Positions 21,321-32,210 of a stretch of 64,000 bases of DNA are shown here, one piece after another. The translations under genes were made by a program, and so were the position numbers. The notes under the pieces were generated by a model that saw only the letters and a program-made list of their open reading frames with translations, had not been told where the DNA came from and searched no databases. Positions within the stretch are counted from its first letter, which is position 1; every line of letters begins with the position of its first letter. The stretch covers positions 18,440,189 to 18,504,188 of the forward strand of contig OX463852.1 in NCBI GenBank assembly GCA_949825065.1, given 5' to 3'. This stretch comes from Odontocerum albicorne (lineage: Eukaryota; Arthropoda; Insecta; Trichoptera; Odontoceridae).

Positions 21321-21576
21321 TACAGTATCCGGCGGTAAGTAATACACATCGGGCTTAAGAAATATACTGTCGGCCATAATCGGCTAGCTTCGACTTTGTA
21401 GAGGGTCGTCTCTGTCATACATACACGTGTTCCGTCGTAATTTGTCAGTCGTTGTCAACTGGACTGTTATTGCATCGTGCGACAGAGACGACGCTCTACA
21501 AAGCCGAAGTTAGCCGATCATGGCCGACAGTCTCTTTCTTAAGCCCGATGTGTATTACTTACCGTCGAGTACTGTA
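21321..21576. mobile_element. MITE-P copy 2 (longest)
   Basis: TACAGTATCCGGCGGTAAGT at the left and TTACCGTCGAGTACTGTA at the right, flanked by TA. The inner arms extend through GGCCATAATCGGCTAGCTTC and ACTTTGTAGAGGGTCGTCTC with their complements. The longest of the three copies, so closest to the source structure. Confidence 0.85.
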
Positions 21577-22504
21577 CGTGCCATTTAAATTTGGCATCTA
21601 ACTTTTCCATCTGGGTCAATATCTCGTTGGTAACTACGTTGGTAGTACTTTGTCACAAGATCTTTATGCATCATGTCGTCTAAGAGTTTCTTCTTGCGAA
21701 GGATAACTTATGTTATCTCTGAATAAAAATCCGTATTCGATTTCTGTGTATGTATAATATTTATATAATGGGTGTGCATCGATATTACTGTTTAAGTTTT
21801 AGAAGACATCGATGCTTCTCTTTATACATATATCATACAAATTGCTAACAGGAAAAATAGCAAACTTCTTATCGATTGATAAATATTTATTTTCAGCATA
21901 GTGAATTCAAATTGTTTTCGGTGCTGTGTTCACAAACTGAGCTGTTAAAAACGTCATCACTTGCACTCGGAATGACCTTTTAAAATACCTTTTTCGATAT
22001 CGAAATGTTTTTTAAATTGGTGGATAAATTGTGCATTGAACTTCTTAATAAACTTTGTAGGCATAACTGAGCAACTTCGCAGGAAAGCACGAGTATCGTT
22101 GTTCCTGCTGAAATGATGATGTTAGGTTTCGAATTTCATTAATTTTTTCCTTTGTATTTGATTTAATTTGGTGAAACTTGTATTAAATATAAAATAAATA
22201 AATAACAATAAATAAATGAAATCAGAGATGATATTTTTTACTGTTGATAAATCTTATCAAAATTTACGATTATATATGAAAGCTATATGTTTAAACTACG
22301 CTATCGTGTTACAATAGCATAACGGAAGATCTACAAACGTTTCTTTGTATTTATCTTTCCTAGATAAGTTTTCTGCGGTTTTCTTACCAAATATGTTTTT
22401 TAAACATATGCAGATGCAAGGAAGTTCTTAATTTGACTGCCTCATATACCACCTTCCTATTGTTATACTCAAATTATATATATTTAATTTGTTATATTTT
22501 TATT
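21577..22504. other. Unassigned AT-rich sequence
   Basis: No gene or repeat recognised. Confidence 0.45.
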
Positions 22505-22965
22505 CCGTCAATAATAGTGGGTTATAATTCCGAGAAAGAGGTGCATTACCGCACGGTAATGCACTGGACTTACATGTGATAGGTCATCGGTTCGAACCTC
22601 ACGCTGTGCTACTCATCTCGATTGACACAGGCCCTTTTGTAGAATGATACCTATTACTTCATATCTATCATATGATGGTCATATCTATTCTTTCAAAAAA
22701 AAAAAGAAAAAAAAATGCCGATGTCCTCCGGTCGTTTCATTTCAGTGTGCTATCGGATCCAGTACAGCGGTGTGGCCGGTGAGTTTGCTGGTGTGCAACA
22801 GTGCACTCATTTAAAAAAAAAACTCCACAGCACAGCTTCGCTTTCCAAGTGAATTGACATTGGAATGGTGAGGGGATCCTCGACTGCAAGGCCCAGGAAC
22901 GACGACAATAATTCTGAGTTAAAACACCCTTCAAGTTGTCCTTTTGTTATAATTATACAGGTTAT
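22505..22965 (+). mobile_element. Repeat-3 copy interrupted by SINE-1
   Basis: The head (GTCAATAATAGTGGGTTATA) lies at 22507-22526 and the body (TTAAAACACCCTTCAAG) at 22919-22935, with SINE-1 copy C between them. Confidence 0.65.
22535..22907 (+). mobile_element. SINE-1 copy C (full length, with target duplication)
   Basis: Full-length SINE-1 of 373 bp. Head: box-A-like GCACGGTAATGCACTGG and box B GGTTCGAACCTC. Then the first block, an internal A run, the second block (CGTTTCATTTCAGTGTGCTA, GGTGTGGCCGGTGAGTTTGC) and an end at GACGAC. It is flanked by ATAATTCCGAG (22524-22534) and ATAATTCTGAG (22908-22918), an 11-bp target duplication with one change, showing reverse-transcription-type integration into Repeat-3. 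Confidence 0.85.
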
Positions 22966-23265
22966 ACCCAATTATACCGTGTATAAAAAATTAATGATCA
23001 AACCTTATACTATAAGAAATTGAACATAAAAATAAACGCTAATGAAAACAATAATTCATGTTTTGTTATTACGTCGCTTAGTTTTATCTACAAACATCTA
23101 GAGGAAGCTATATTCTTAGTCTAACATATACATCGATCCGTGAAAAATATCGTTTTCTGAAAAATAATTTTATAACATCACCCGTGTGCGAGTAAAAAAA
23201 AGGATTTCAAAACTTTACTAAATGAGGTTATTTCAATAATCACTTAACGAAATTTAAGTTATAGT
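22966..23265. other. Unassigned AT-rich sequence
   Basis: Nothing recognised. Confidence 0.4.
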
Positions 23266-23269
23266 CTGG

Positions 23270-23380
23270 TTTTAATTTAAAGCCTCTTTAACGTCTTTCT
23301 GATTGGTTTGAAGATATTCCCAAGTGACAATAAACCCGCCAGGTTGTGCTGTATAAAACAAAAATGTAATACAATAGTAC
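23270..23380 (+). mobile_element. SINE-2 tail
   Basis: TTAAAGCCTCTTTAACGTCT, TTCTGATTGGTTTGAAGAT, CAAGTGACAATAAACCCGCC and AACAAAAATGTAATACAATA: the SINE-2 3' half without a head. Confidence 0.65.
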
Positions 23381-23875
23381 AATAACAATAAATGTGACCA
23401 TACGGTATGGTTTAAAATGAAATTTTTTCTATAAAGGTTTAACTTCGCCTGACTTGAATCAATGCCCAAAATTTCTTCTGCCCAATGATTTAAGAGGGCT
23501 CAGAGATTTCGGATTCTGGTTCGCCCACACTACTATACCTTAAAACCGGGTCCCTTTTTCATAACTTAAACATTCTTGAAGCGTCTGGGTTCAGGCCATT
23601 GTTGATTACCATTTTAGTGTCTATAAAAGCGTGTGGAAACGGCAGATTGAAATATTAATTAACTTATCGGGACTACTCCATGGTTGTTGAAAGGCACTCG
23701 AGAGCGATAATTTTAAACGGTGAACAGTCTTAATTTTATTACTTAGTCGTTAAAAAGCATAAAATTGAGACGTTAATTTTGATTTTTTAAGCTGCTGTTA
23801 ATGAATGCAAAGAAAGCTATTTGAGTAACGCACCACTGAAAGTGTAATCTTATGATTTTTACATATAAACCATTA

Positions 23876-24175
23876 CGATATTTTCCTCTCAGGGCAGGTA
23901 GAGGAGTACGGAACGACAGATTTTCCTATTACGAGACACATATTCGTCTCTTTTGCATCGTTACACCACTTTATTCATCTCCTACGCTTTCTTCCTCTAC
24001 CACACTTTCCATTCACATATGCACTGCATATCTATTTTATTAGTTCATTCATTCTTTACACTTAAATCATCTCAGTGTTTTTTATTTTACTCAATATATC
24101 AATCAGCCTTAAGTTCACATTAATCTAATCACTTCATTAAGTATTCTCGTATATATCATCATCTCGTGCATTTCG
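23876..24175 (-). mobile_element. LINE-A 3' fragment
   Basis: Minus strand, with the plus-strand pattern TCCTCTCAGGGCAGGTAGAG, CCACACTTTCCATTCACATA and CAGCCTTAAGTTCACATTAA. Heavily diverged. Confidence 0.7.
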
Positions 24176-24371
24176 TATTACATGGATTCCTACACAATAT
24201 ATTTGGCAAATTTTTCATTACTCACCTTTTCCACGCTTCATTATTCATCTTATTTCAATCCGCATTCTTACTTATATCCTCATCCCTTAATTTGTCATAC
24301 ATTGTTTTTTAATGCATTTTACACAATACTTATTTCTATCACGTTTATTTTAGTTTCATATATTTTTTAAA

Positions 24372-24530
24372 TTTATTTATTTTACACATGACAAGAAATA
24401 TACATAATTTGCGAAAATTTACAGGTAATTTAATTTGAACACAATTTTAATGGATCTGGGTTTGTTGTTGCCTTTCATTTGTCGTGTCCCCAGTAAACTA
24501 GGCTTTTGCCTGTATCTTACTGAGTACACA
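24372..24530 (-). repeat. Repeat-U, copy 2
   Basis: Reverse complement of 15845-16010: CATGACAAGAAATATACATA, GATCTGGGTTTGTTGTTGCC and CCCAGTAAACTAGGCTTTTG. Confidence 0.65.
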
Positions 24531-25180
24531 TAGCATGAAAAAACATATCGATACTTCTTTCCGATTTTTGATTATATAAAACCCCGTTGCACATTCTCAC
24601 CAACCTGACAAACAGTGACACTCAATTACATATTATATGTATACTCCAGTATTGTTCTGTCATCTTAAAATTGGGACCACGTTTCCTTTACGATCAGCCA
24701 GGTTCACCTCTCTTGAAATGTTCTGTATAGTAAATACGAGTACATTGTATAACCCTCCATTCTCTCTATTTCTACTTTTCTTCCAATATCGCATTTCATG
24801 TGGCCATCCGATTGGACACGCTTCCAAGATACAAAATTTCATTTACAATACAATTTTACTGAAAAATAGTGCAAATGATTAACTGTAAATCATCCGTTTA
24901 TGTTGAAGTTACAAGCAAGATGGATACATAAAATATTTTCACATTATGATATGAGGTCTGAAGCAAAACGTCTATTGTTAGTTTCACTGTTATTATTTAA
25001 CATTCTGCAAATATCACAACATGAACTGCCATATTATTTAAAATTTTCTATGGTTGGTTTATGGGTATTTAATAGAGAAAGCATATTCATTTTTAATATG
25101 CTTAAGTCCGCTAGACATAATGCCATAATCTATACAATTTATATTTTTCACAGCTTCAATTTCGTTGGCTAAATAAAAAC
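24531..25180. other. Unassigned AT-rich sequence
   Basis: Short frames at 24637-24882 (plus) and 24660-24842 (minus) overlap on opposite strands; no domain recognised. Contains a TACGAGTA octamer at 24735-24742. Confidence 0.4.
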
Positions 25181-25184
25181 CTCC

Positions 25185-25245
25185 GTAGGCTAATTGGTAA
25201 GACGCTTGACTTCCACTCGGGGGCTTAAGGATCGATTGCCGATGG
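25185..25245 (+). mobile_element. SINE-2 head
   Basis: GGCTAATTGGTAAGACGCTT followed by GGATCGATTGCCGATGG: tRNA-like boxes A and B without the tail. Confidence 0.55.
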
Positions 25246-25514
25246 TTAAATGATTGTTATATGCGATTGTTGTCTAGAGTTATCAAAACGTGTAATGACG
25301 AACCGTGAGTTCCGTGCCTATTATATTGGTCCAAAAGTCCACGAAGGTTCGATTACTGGGACCAAAGATACTATTGTCTCCCGATAAAGCTCTTCAATAC
25401 ATCCAAATCCCCAATGCCTATATGTTTATGGATACCATATGAAATAAATTTATTAAATGTATAGAATAAATATTAATTCATTAATTCTATTGCATTATAA
25501 TTCGTTGTTTATTA

Positions 25515-25590
25515 ATATATAGTTGCATACAACCAGGTGGGTTAATTGCCATTTGGCAATCTCTTCCAACCAACCAGAAAGGTAAACAAA
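25515..25590 (-). mobile_element. SINE-2 tail, reversed
   Basis: Complement of the tail: CAACCAGGTGGGTTAATTGC and CTCTTCCAACCAACCAGAAA. It abuts a plus-strand SINE-2 at 25592, forming an inverted pair. Confidence 0.6.
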
Positions 25591-25591
25591 A

Positions 25592-25795
25592 AAGCTTAGT
25601 TGATAACACCCCTGTCTTTCATCTCGGATGTTGCGAGTACGATTCCCGTTGGTACCAAGATTTAAAAAGACTTTCAGTCTAGTCTTCACTTAAGTCCTCT
25701 TAAACATTTCTAGTTGGTTGAAAGAGATTGCCTGACGGTAATAAGTGTGCCGGTTGTACTATATACAACGAAAATGTAATAAAATACAATGGAAT
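25592..25795 (+). mobile_element. SINE-2 copy, nearly complete
   Basis: Head GCTTAGTTGATAACACCCCT, box B GTACGATTCCCGTTGGTACC, middle TTCAGTCTAGTCTTCACTTA and tail CTAGTTGGTTGAAAGAGATT with GTTGTACTATATACAACG. A good guide to the order of SINE-2 parts. Confidence 0.75.
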
Positions 25796-26488
25796 ACCAT
25801 ATTTATCAAGCTTATATCTGACTCTAGGCAGAGGTTATAAATAAGGTCTCCAGATACTTTTCTACCAGCATTATTGAATTTTCACGTTTCCCGAACATTT
25901 CAGACACGAGTGATAGGATAGATATAGGAAGTGATTATTTCAAACATTTTGACGTCTCAGTATTAAACTAATTTAGACCTTAATCCTTATGTATGTATTG
26001 AGTGTGTGCAGAGCAAGAGAGATGAAGACAGGTGAATTATATGAAGGAAGTGGGAGCATTTTAACTCAGGGAAAAGTAAGGAGTAGAAAACGTAAAACGA
26101 GATGTTTGAATGTGTATGATGCAAAGCTGTGTGTGCGTATAGTATAAAGGAAAGTGTAGAGATCTTTTCTCTTTGTCTACCCCACGCATACAATGTGGTA
26201 TAAGTAATCTGTGCTTTATAGCTACTGCAGATTCGAATATATAAACAAAACACAACTATTTCTATAGCGCCCTATAGTGACCGAAGTCACTCTAAGCAGA
26301 CTTATCTTATATTGCTGCAATTCACCTATAAAAATGCCATTGGGGTACGTTACGACATATAACGTGACTACATTAGAGTCGTGTCTAGTAGGATATATTA
26401 GTACATATACGTGTAAACTTTATTTTTGGCTCTTTTTAATAAAAAACCTAAATATATTTGATTTACTTACTACAATTGTTCGAATCAT
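25796..26488. other. Unassigned sequence
   Basis: No convincing gene or repeat. Two overlapping minus frames near 26000-26250 are low-complexity and without domain. Confidence 0.4.
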
Positions 26489-26497
26489 TTACCACCC

Positions 26498-26740
26498 GAC
26501 ATAAACAAGAGATTCATATTTGTTTTTAAGGTTAAAAAATCCTGTTTCGGAATCGTCAAATAACCTCTCAGCTTTCCGACACTCCATAGGAAGTTTATTC
26601 AACGCGATAGTCACTTCGAAAACCGGATCAAGATAACTTAACCTATTTCCTTGGTTTACCTCTACGAGAATGTGTAACTCGGAGACCCAACCTATCTCAA
26701 TGAAGTACGTCTTCCAAGGGGTACGCCAATAACACATTAC
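26498..26740 (-). CDS. Possible exon of an unidentified gene
   Basis: Minus-strand open stretch with protein-like composition: YFIEIGWVSELHILVEVNQG, FEVTIALNKLPMECRKAERL and DSETGFFNLKNKYESLVYVG. A GT following GGGTG near 26498 could serve as a splice donor; the acceptor side is unclear. No family recognised. No related copy in the window. It may be an exon or chance. Confidence 0.2.
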
Positions 26741-27057
26741 TTTAAAAATTATGAAAAATCACATTGAATACTGCAGAGAATTAGGCATTGTCTGGATGTC
26801 TCGTTTATTATTTAAATTTGGATTTTTATCACCGTCAATACGAGTGCTAAATGATACGCGTATATATTTGGTTACAGTATGTATATGATACATGCAAATT
26901 TTTATATAGTAAACATATTCGTCCGGTTTTTTAATACTTGTTGTCGAATATTTTCTTATACATGAACATGAAAAAGGATCATGCAGTTCTTCTTCTTGGT
27001 TTTCCCTTAATTCTAAGGATCGTAATTGTCACAGTCGTCAACTATCATTCTCTAGTA

Positions 27058-27527
27058 CAGGGGTCTCCAAACTTTTTAGCCTAAGGGCCACACTGACTCC
27101 TCCACTAAGTCACAAGGGCCAAGACCTGGCTAGCTCATCATACCAACATACCATAGTTTTAAATTACGCGTAAATTTTCATATTGGGACTAGCCGGCGAG
27201 TGTGATATCTATGGCGCAGGGTGCGGGGTGGACTCCGCTCCGTTCGCAATTTCGGTATTTACGGGCAAGTGTCAAGGACATTTCATTGCGGCGGAGATAG
27301 CCGATGCGCGAAATATAGTGCGACTAGTGTGTTTTGTGACTATAGTCGTTAAATAAAAACACCTAATTATTATTTTGTATGATTTACTTACATTGTAAAT
27401 TTTACAATGTAATCAAAATAAACTATGACGGGCCGGATACCGGGCATATCCGGCCCGCTGCCGCGGGCCGGATTGGTGGTGCTCGCGGGCCGGTGTTGGC
27501 CCGCGGGCCGTAGTTTGGAGACTCCTG
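27058..27527. mobile_element. hAT-like non-autonomous element with 8-bp target duplication
   Basis: 470 bp starting CAGGGGTCTCCAAACT and ending with the complement AGTTTGGAGACTCCTG. Exact 8-bp direct repeats CTCTAGTA at 27050-27057 and 27528-27535. Terminus sequence and 8-bp duplication are both typical of hAT elements. The right third is strikingly GC-rich (GGGCCGGATACCGGGC, GGCCCGCGGGCCG). No transposase. Confidence 0.9.
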
Positions 27528-27650
27528 CTCTAGTACAAGCGATGTTTTGTCTGATGTAGTCTCTTGAAATAAGCACCTCGCTGCTTTTTTACCTAGGCTC
27601 TCTTATCGGATGGATGCTCGACCTCTGCTCTTTTTGCCATTCCCCGAAGT

Positions 27651-28017
27651 ACGTGGTCGCGCGGTAACGCACTGGACCTCAGTGCGGAAGGTAGCCGGTT
27701 CAAACCTCGCGTTGTGCTACTCCCCTCGAATGACATAGGCATTTTTCAGTCTTGTATTCGAGGGCATAAGGATACCTTTGACTTCGATCATATCTATTAT
27801 TTCAAAAAGAGAAAAAAAAAACATGTCAGTGTGCTCCGATCGTTTCATTTCGGTGTGTCATCGGATACAGTATAGATATGTGTTCAATGTGTTTGTTGGT
27901 ATGCAACGGCTCACTCACTTAAAACATAAAAACTCAACGACACAGCTCCACTTTCCAGCTGAATTAACGTTGGAATGGCGAGGGGATCCTCGACTACGAG
28001 ACCCAGCAACGACGACG
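27651..28017 (+). mobile_element. SINE-1 copy D
   Basis: Head GGTCGCGCGGTAACGCACTG, box B GGTTCAAACCTCG, first block GAGGGCATAAGGATACCTTT, second block CGATCGTTTCATTTCGGTGT and end GGGGATCCTCGACTACGAG. Full length. No clear target duplication seen. Confidence 0.85.
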
Positions 28018-28300
28018 ATACACTTCCCACAGGAATGGACCCCACAAGGCTCTCGGCATCCCTCTAAATTATCTTAAGATTCTTCTTTCAGGCAGCTCAG
28101 AGAAATGCCTCTCAGCCCCAAGCTCTTCTATAATCGATCGATTCGCTCTTCTTGCAGTCCATAGAATGCGCAAGAGTCGCCTCCAGCACCACATCTCAAA
28201 AGCATAAATTATTTGTCTATTGTGTTCCTTGAGTGTCCAGGTGTTCGAACAATATACAAAAATGGATAAAACAAGCATTTTAAGTAATCGGGACTTGGTT

Positions 28301-29015
28301 TTCTTATTTCTACGTTGTATACAAGATGCTTAATTTTTGACAGCTTTAATTTCATTGGTTGGTTTCATTACATAAAACAATTGAAGGATATTAATATTTT
28401 GAGGTCGTCATCAACCATCCATGAAATAAATATACTCGTACAATATAAATATTAGCGTGTGCTCTACTAAAATTGCTTACGATTTTTGGATCGTCTCTAG
28501 CAATCACGTTTTATTAAAATAATCAAAGCACTTTGCTTTCATAAAAATAAGTACTTTATTTATCCACCGAGTCATGAATATTGCGTAATTGAATTTTGTC
28601 TATCTAATTTCGTTTTCAATCTGGTCGGATATTTGAAAGAGAGGGATGGAAATTATTTATGGATTTGGGATATTTTGTAACCTTTCAAAACTAATTAATA
28701 AGTTGGAAGGGTGGTATCGTGATCGAGTTCCATCCCCTGTATAAAAAATACTGAGACTTTTTCACTATATTATTTTTTACAACCCATTCGATCAGATATA
28801 AAAAGTTTTATACCGTTTTTGCTTCAAGAATTTTTTTATTTAAAAAAAATGTATGGATTTTTTCGATTGGGTATATCATACAATAGTTATCAGCCTTAAA
28901 AATGCATGAAACGAATGTTTCATGAGATAACAATTTATCAAAGTGAAACACATTTATTAATTTCAATAAAATCATTTATAAGTTGGGCTCTAGTCTGACA
29001 AATATGCGAATGTAT
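28301..29015. other. Unassigned AT-rich sequence
   Basis: No gene or repeat recognised. One TACTCGTA octamer at 28433-28440. Confidence 0.45.
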
Positions 29016-29019
29016 GCTG

Positions 29020-29490
29020 ATAACGTGGTAAGGTTAGCAGATAAGTAAATACTTTGATAAGTAAATTGCATGAGGGGTGCAAACAAAAAACATATGAGAA
29101 TGAACGTTGCGAAATCCAAATTCATGGTGGCAGAAAAGTGTTTATTGAGGAAGTCAATGGGTGAGTAATGAAAGATTAAAGCAAGGTAATACAGTTAGCC
29201 TTAAGTTCAAATTCACCTCTAACTACTTCATTCCGTATTCGGCCATACAATGTCACCCCATGTATTCATCTTAGTGCACACATTTCTACGGCAATATTTC
29301 GGCTCCTTTTTTAAATATTTTTTTCGTCCACGTTTCACTTCTGCGTAGCAAAGTTGATACTTGAATACTATCGTTTACTACTCGTATATTAGCAAATTTT
29401 GATACTGTCTGAGCATAAATGAATTAGTGTCTCATTAACTTTGTTTCCTTTTGGTATACGTCGTTTGATATCTCTCGTAACTATCGATCA
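29020..29490. mobile_element. Two LINE-A pieces in opposite orientation
   Basis: 29020-29195 reads on the plus strand as MYADN (the RT catalytic YADD-like motif with the last Asp changed) then NMRMNVAKSKFMVVEKC-like and NERLKQG. 29195-29490 is a minus-strand piece of the LINE-A RT C-terminal region. The two meet tail to tail near 29195. One TACTCGTA octamer lies at 29379-29386. Confidence 0.65.
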
Positions 29491-30265
29491 TTAAAACTGC
29501 TTTCCTTGAGATGTGACTCCCAGCTATCCTTATCTCTTTTTGGAGGTCCTTCTAGGGGATGACTACTAGCGGGTATTTCATGCATTGCCATGCAGGTAAC
29601 TCCTCCGCGGTTTCTACCCTTTCTCACAATATCTTCTTCTTCACATATTTTTCGAATACGGAAGTTTCTAACTTTATATCTGAGTGTTTTGTTTGCAATG
29701 GTTCTGAGGGTGTCCATTTTATATGTTATGAGCATATTTTTTGTTTTTTTCTGTCTAATCTAAACTATATTCCATAAGTCATGATTGGTCTAACACATTT
29801 TGTGACTTTTGACTTAACTGTCTATTTTCATGTATTTTAGTATTCCAGATCACATATTATACGTGTAGATCTCTTATTTCTGTGTGGAGATCTTGAATCA
29901 AATTAACTAAAAATATAAACATTGCTGGGGTATTTCAGGTATACACGAACATAACGCATTTTGCACTAAAATGACTAATTTTATATGTTCTACATTATAA
30001 AAGGCCGTAAGACGTGATGGCATGCGCTTTTCGTGCATCATCACGCGCACTCCCTAATCTGAACAGCCGTAGAAGTTAGTTCTGTGATAAAAATGGGGAT
30101 TATCGTGGCGAGCAAGTAACAAATGCCCTGGCGACAGACGCAGGGGAGAGGGAAGGAGCTATGGACCGATCTGTCATGCTGTCTCGCTTCACAGACGTGC
30201 ACTATGAAGTATGCAGGGGTGCATTAGATTTTTATTTTACTGAATATTTTCAAATCCTTATGTCC
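29491..30265. other. Unassigned sequence
   Basis: No gene recognised. 30010-30190 is somewhat GC-richer. Opposed short frames at 29481-29735 and 29559-29777 give no domain. Confidence 0.4.
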
Positions 30266-30269
30266 ATAA

Positions 30270-30600
30270 AATATACATATATACCATCACGCCATTTCTC
30301 TGTCGGGGTAGACAGAGAGAACAGAGCGCCAGACTGTCCTACCACGACACACATCCTTAGCCTCCTCCACATCCATACATCTCACCTCATACAACTTCTA
30401 CGATTTCTCTGGCTTTTACATTTCTTTCTTTCAAAATATAATTCACTTGATTCAACCGTACTTTCCTTGGTCTACCTCTCACACACTTTCCACTCAAATT
30501 GGCACTATTTATTTTTTGTTAGTCTTTCTTAATTCATTCGTTTCACATGCCCGAACCATCTCAGCGTGCTCTTTTTCATCTTACTCAACACAGAAAAGAT
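30270..30600 (-). mobile_element. LINE-A 3' fragment
   Basis: Well-preserved minus-strand 3' end: the plus strand shows ATACCATCACGCCATTTCTC, GTCGGGGTAGACAGAGAGAA and CCCGAACCATCTCAGCGTGC. Confidence 0.8.
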
Positions 30601-31279
30601 GCCCTTTGTAAATAATATAAAGGTTTTCTTTAATTGATAGAACAAAGTTAACACCAACCACCTGATCAACTTTGGAGTTTTTTAAAATAATTAGTTTAGC
30701 TAATTAACTTCGATTATGGATTTTACTCATGCACAACCTAAATAAATAATTAAATGTATGAAGTAATTCCTCGTAATTCACATTTCAAAATCATATAAAT
30801 ATTTCAACATGTGTATTGTTAAAATGAAAATCGTTATAGTTATTTTTATTATGAAAACGAATTTAAAACCCAAACAAGTATAGCATGTTTTCAATTAATA
30901 TTTTCTAGGAATATCTGTTGATTTAAAGTGGCAAATTATCCAATAAAGTTACATAAAAACTCTTTTTTAATTATCGCAATAAAATGGGAATTAGACACAA
31001 AAAATTAAATCAATATTTTGCAATATGAGGTTAATGGGGTGCCTCAAGGATGACACTTCGTTACAAAATATCGCGAATTCCTAAAAAGTAATCGAATTTA
31101 TGAACATCATCTAACTTGAAGCAAAGTCCCTTTTGAATGTTTCATGTACTTTCAATACAAATTCTGAGGACTAAAATCCTAGTCCAAATTAAGAAATGTG
31201 ATATTTGAAAGATAAATAATTTTGAAAATTAAAATCAAATGTATTATTTTTGGTACATTGAGTTGGTCTCCCCAATTCG
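30601..31279. other. Unassigned AT-rich sequence
   Basis: Nothing recognised. Confidence 0.45.
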
Positions 31280-31720
31280 CTTAAGTCAGCGAACCGAAAC
31301 GGCAGTCTATAAAGCTGTAACCATACCATCACTGATGTATGGATGCGAATTATCTCCCTACAACGACATACGAGTATTAAGACATTCGAAAAGTGTCAGC
31401 AGACACACCTTATAATGAAGATACGATGGTCTTATAGAGTATCGAATGATGAAGTCAAAAGAAGAGTAAACTACTTTGTCAAGTAGGTCTGGACTCGTGG
31501 CTCGCATGACTGAGTACAGACTTCCAAGAAACATCCTCTTTGGTGAGCTGACAGAAGGCAGAAGAAAATACTGTGAGCAGCGCTAGAGATATAACTACGT
31601 ACTGCACAAGACGCTTAAAAACATCAATGTTCAGCACACCTAGGAGCCAACAGCAGCAGGTACAGCCAAATGGTAGAACTGTAGTTATAAGGGGCCCACT
31701 AGAGTAAGAATATCTCGACA
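31280..31720 (+). mobile_element. LINE-D RT C-terminal fragment
   Basis: Plus-strand pieces KAVTIPSLMYGCEL, then a segment that reads RHIKTFEK if 6 bp of the TACGAGTA octamer (31369-31376) are skipped, then MTEYRLPRNILFGELTEGRR and NYVLHKTLKNINVQHT. This is the C-terminal pattern of another arthropod LINE type. Broken frame. Confidence 0.6.
31369..31376. other. TACGAGTA octamer in LINE-D coding remnant
   Basis: Removing ACGAGT here gives CGACATATTAAGACATTC, which reads RHIKTF, the pattern expected for the family (RRHIK-like). This supports a 6-bp insertion. Confidence 0.45.
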
Positions 31721-31984
31721 AGCTGCGAGTATTGGAGCTCCTTACTTTATATCCAACAGGATATGCCTATCATAAATTGGCTTACATAGTTATCTCTGGT
31801 GGCTCCTAAGTCTTGATGACCCACTTTGTATTGTTTCTCTATTATATTCGTTACGGGTAATGGGCATTGAGATTTAGTGAGTGAAAAAGAAAAGTTTGTA
31901 AAAAAAACTATGTGTAAATGATTGAGAAATTTTTTTTTAAAACTTTTTTAAAAAGCATTGTTTAGGCTAATGAAATTCTAGTTA

Positions 31985-32210
31985 ACCAATAAACTTTTTT
32001 TTACACCTTTTACTGTTTATGCAGTGAGGCTGTGAAATCAGTTACCAAATAACGCAAGACTCGACCCATCATTACCATTTTTCAATTGGCGATTTATATC
32101 ATAAACTACATAATTTCAAGTCAATAATATTACGTGCTTCATTCCTGATTTGCTTTCTCAATCAATTATTTTTTTCCTTTTCAATCGATCGATCAATTCA
32201 CTTTTATATT
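31985..32210 (+). mobile_element. LINE-C 3' fragment
   Basis: Matches 38500-38660: TTTATGCAGTGAGGCTGTGA, AATCAGTTACCAAATAACGC and TACGTGCTTCATTCCTGATT. Confidence 0.65.

Larger units (their letters stand above)
26985..28300 (-). mobile_element. LINE-B (RTE-like) fragment split by two insertions
   Basis: The clear part is 28040-28290 on the minus strand: LVLSIFVYCSNTWTLKEHNR, YAFEMWCWRRLLRILWT and RRANRSIIEELGAERHFS. 27536-27650 and 26985-27049 look like the following parts of the same LINE on the same strand, separated by SINE-1 copy D and the hAT-like element. The 28 kb part is firm; the other two pieces are inferred. Confidence 0.55.

Noticed and set aside
29379..29386. TACTCGTA in LINE-A as further proof of a 6-bp insertion
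   Set aside because: Alignment to other LINE-A copies is ambiguous by about 3 bp either way, so it is only counted, not used as evidence.
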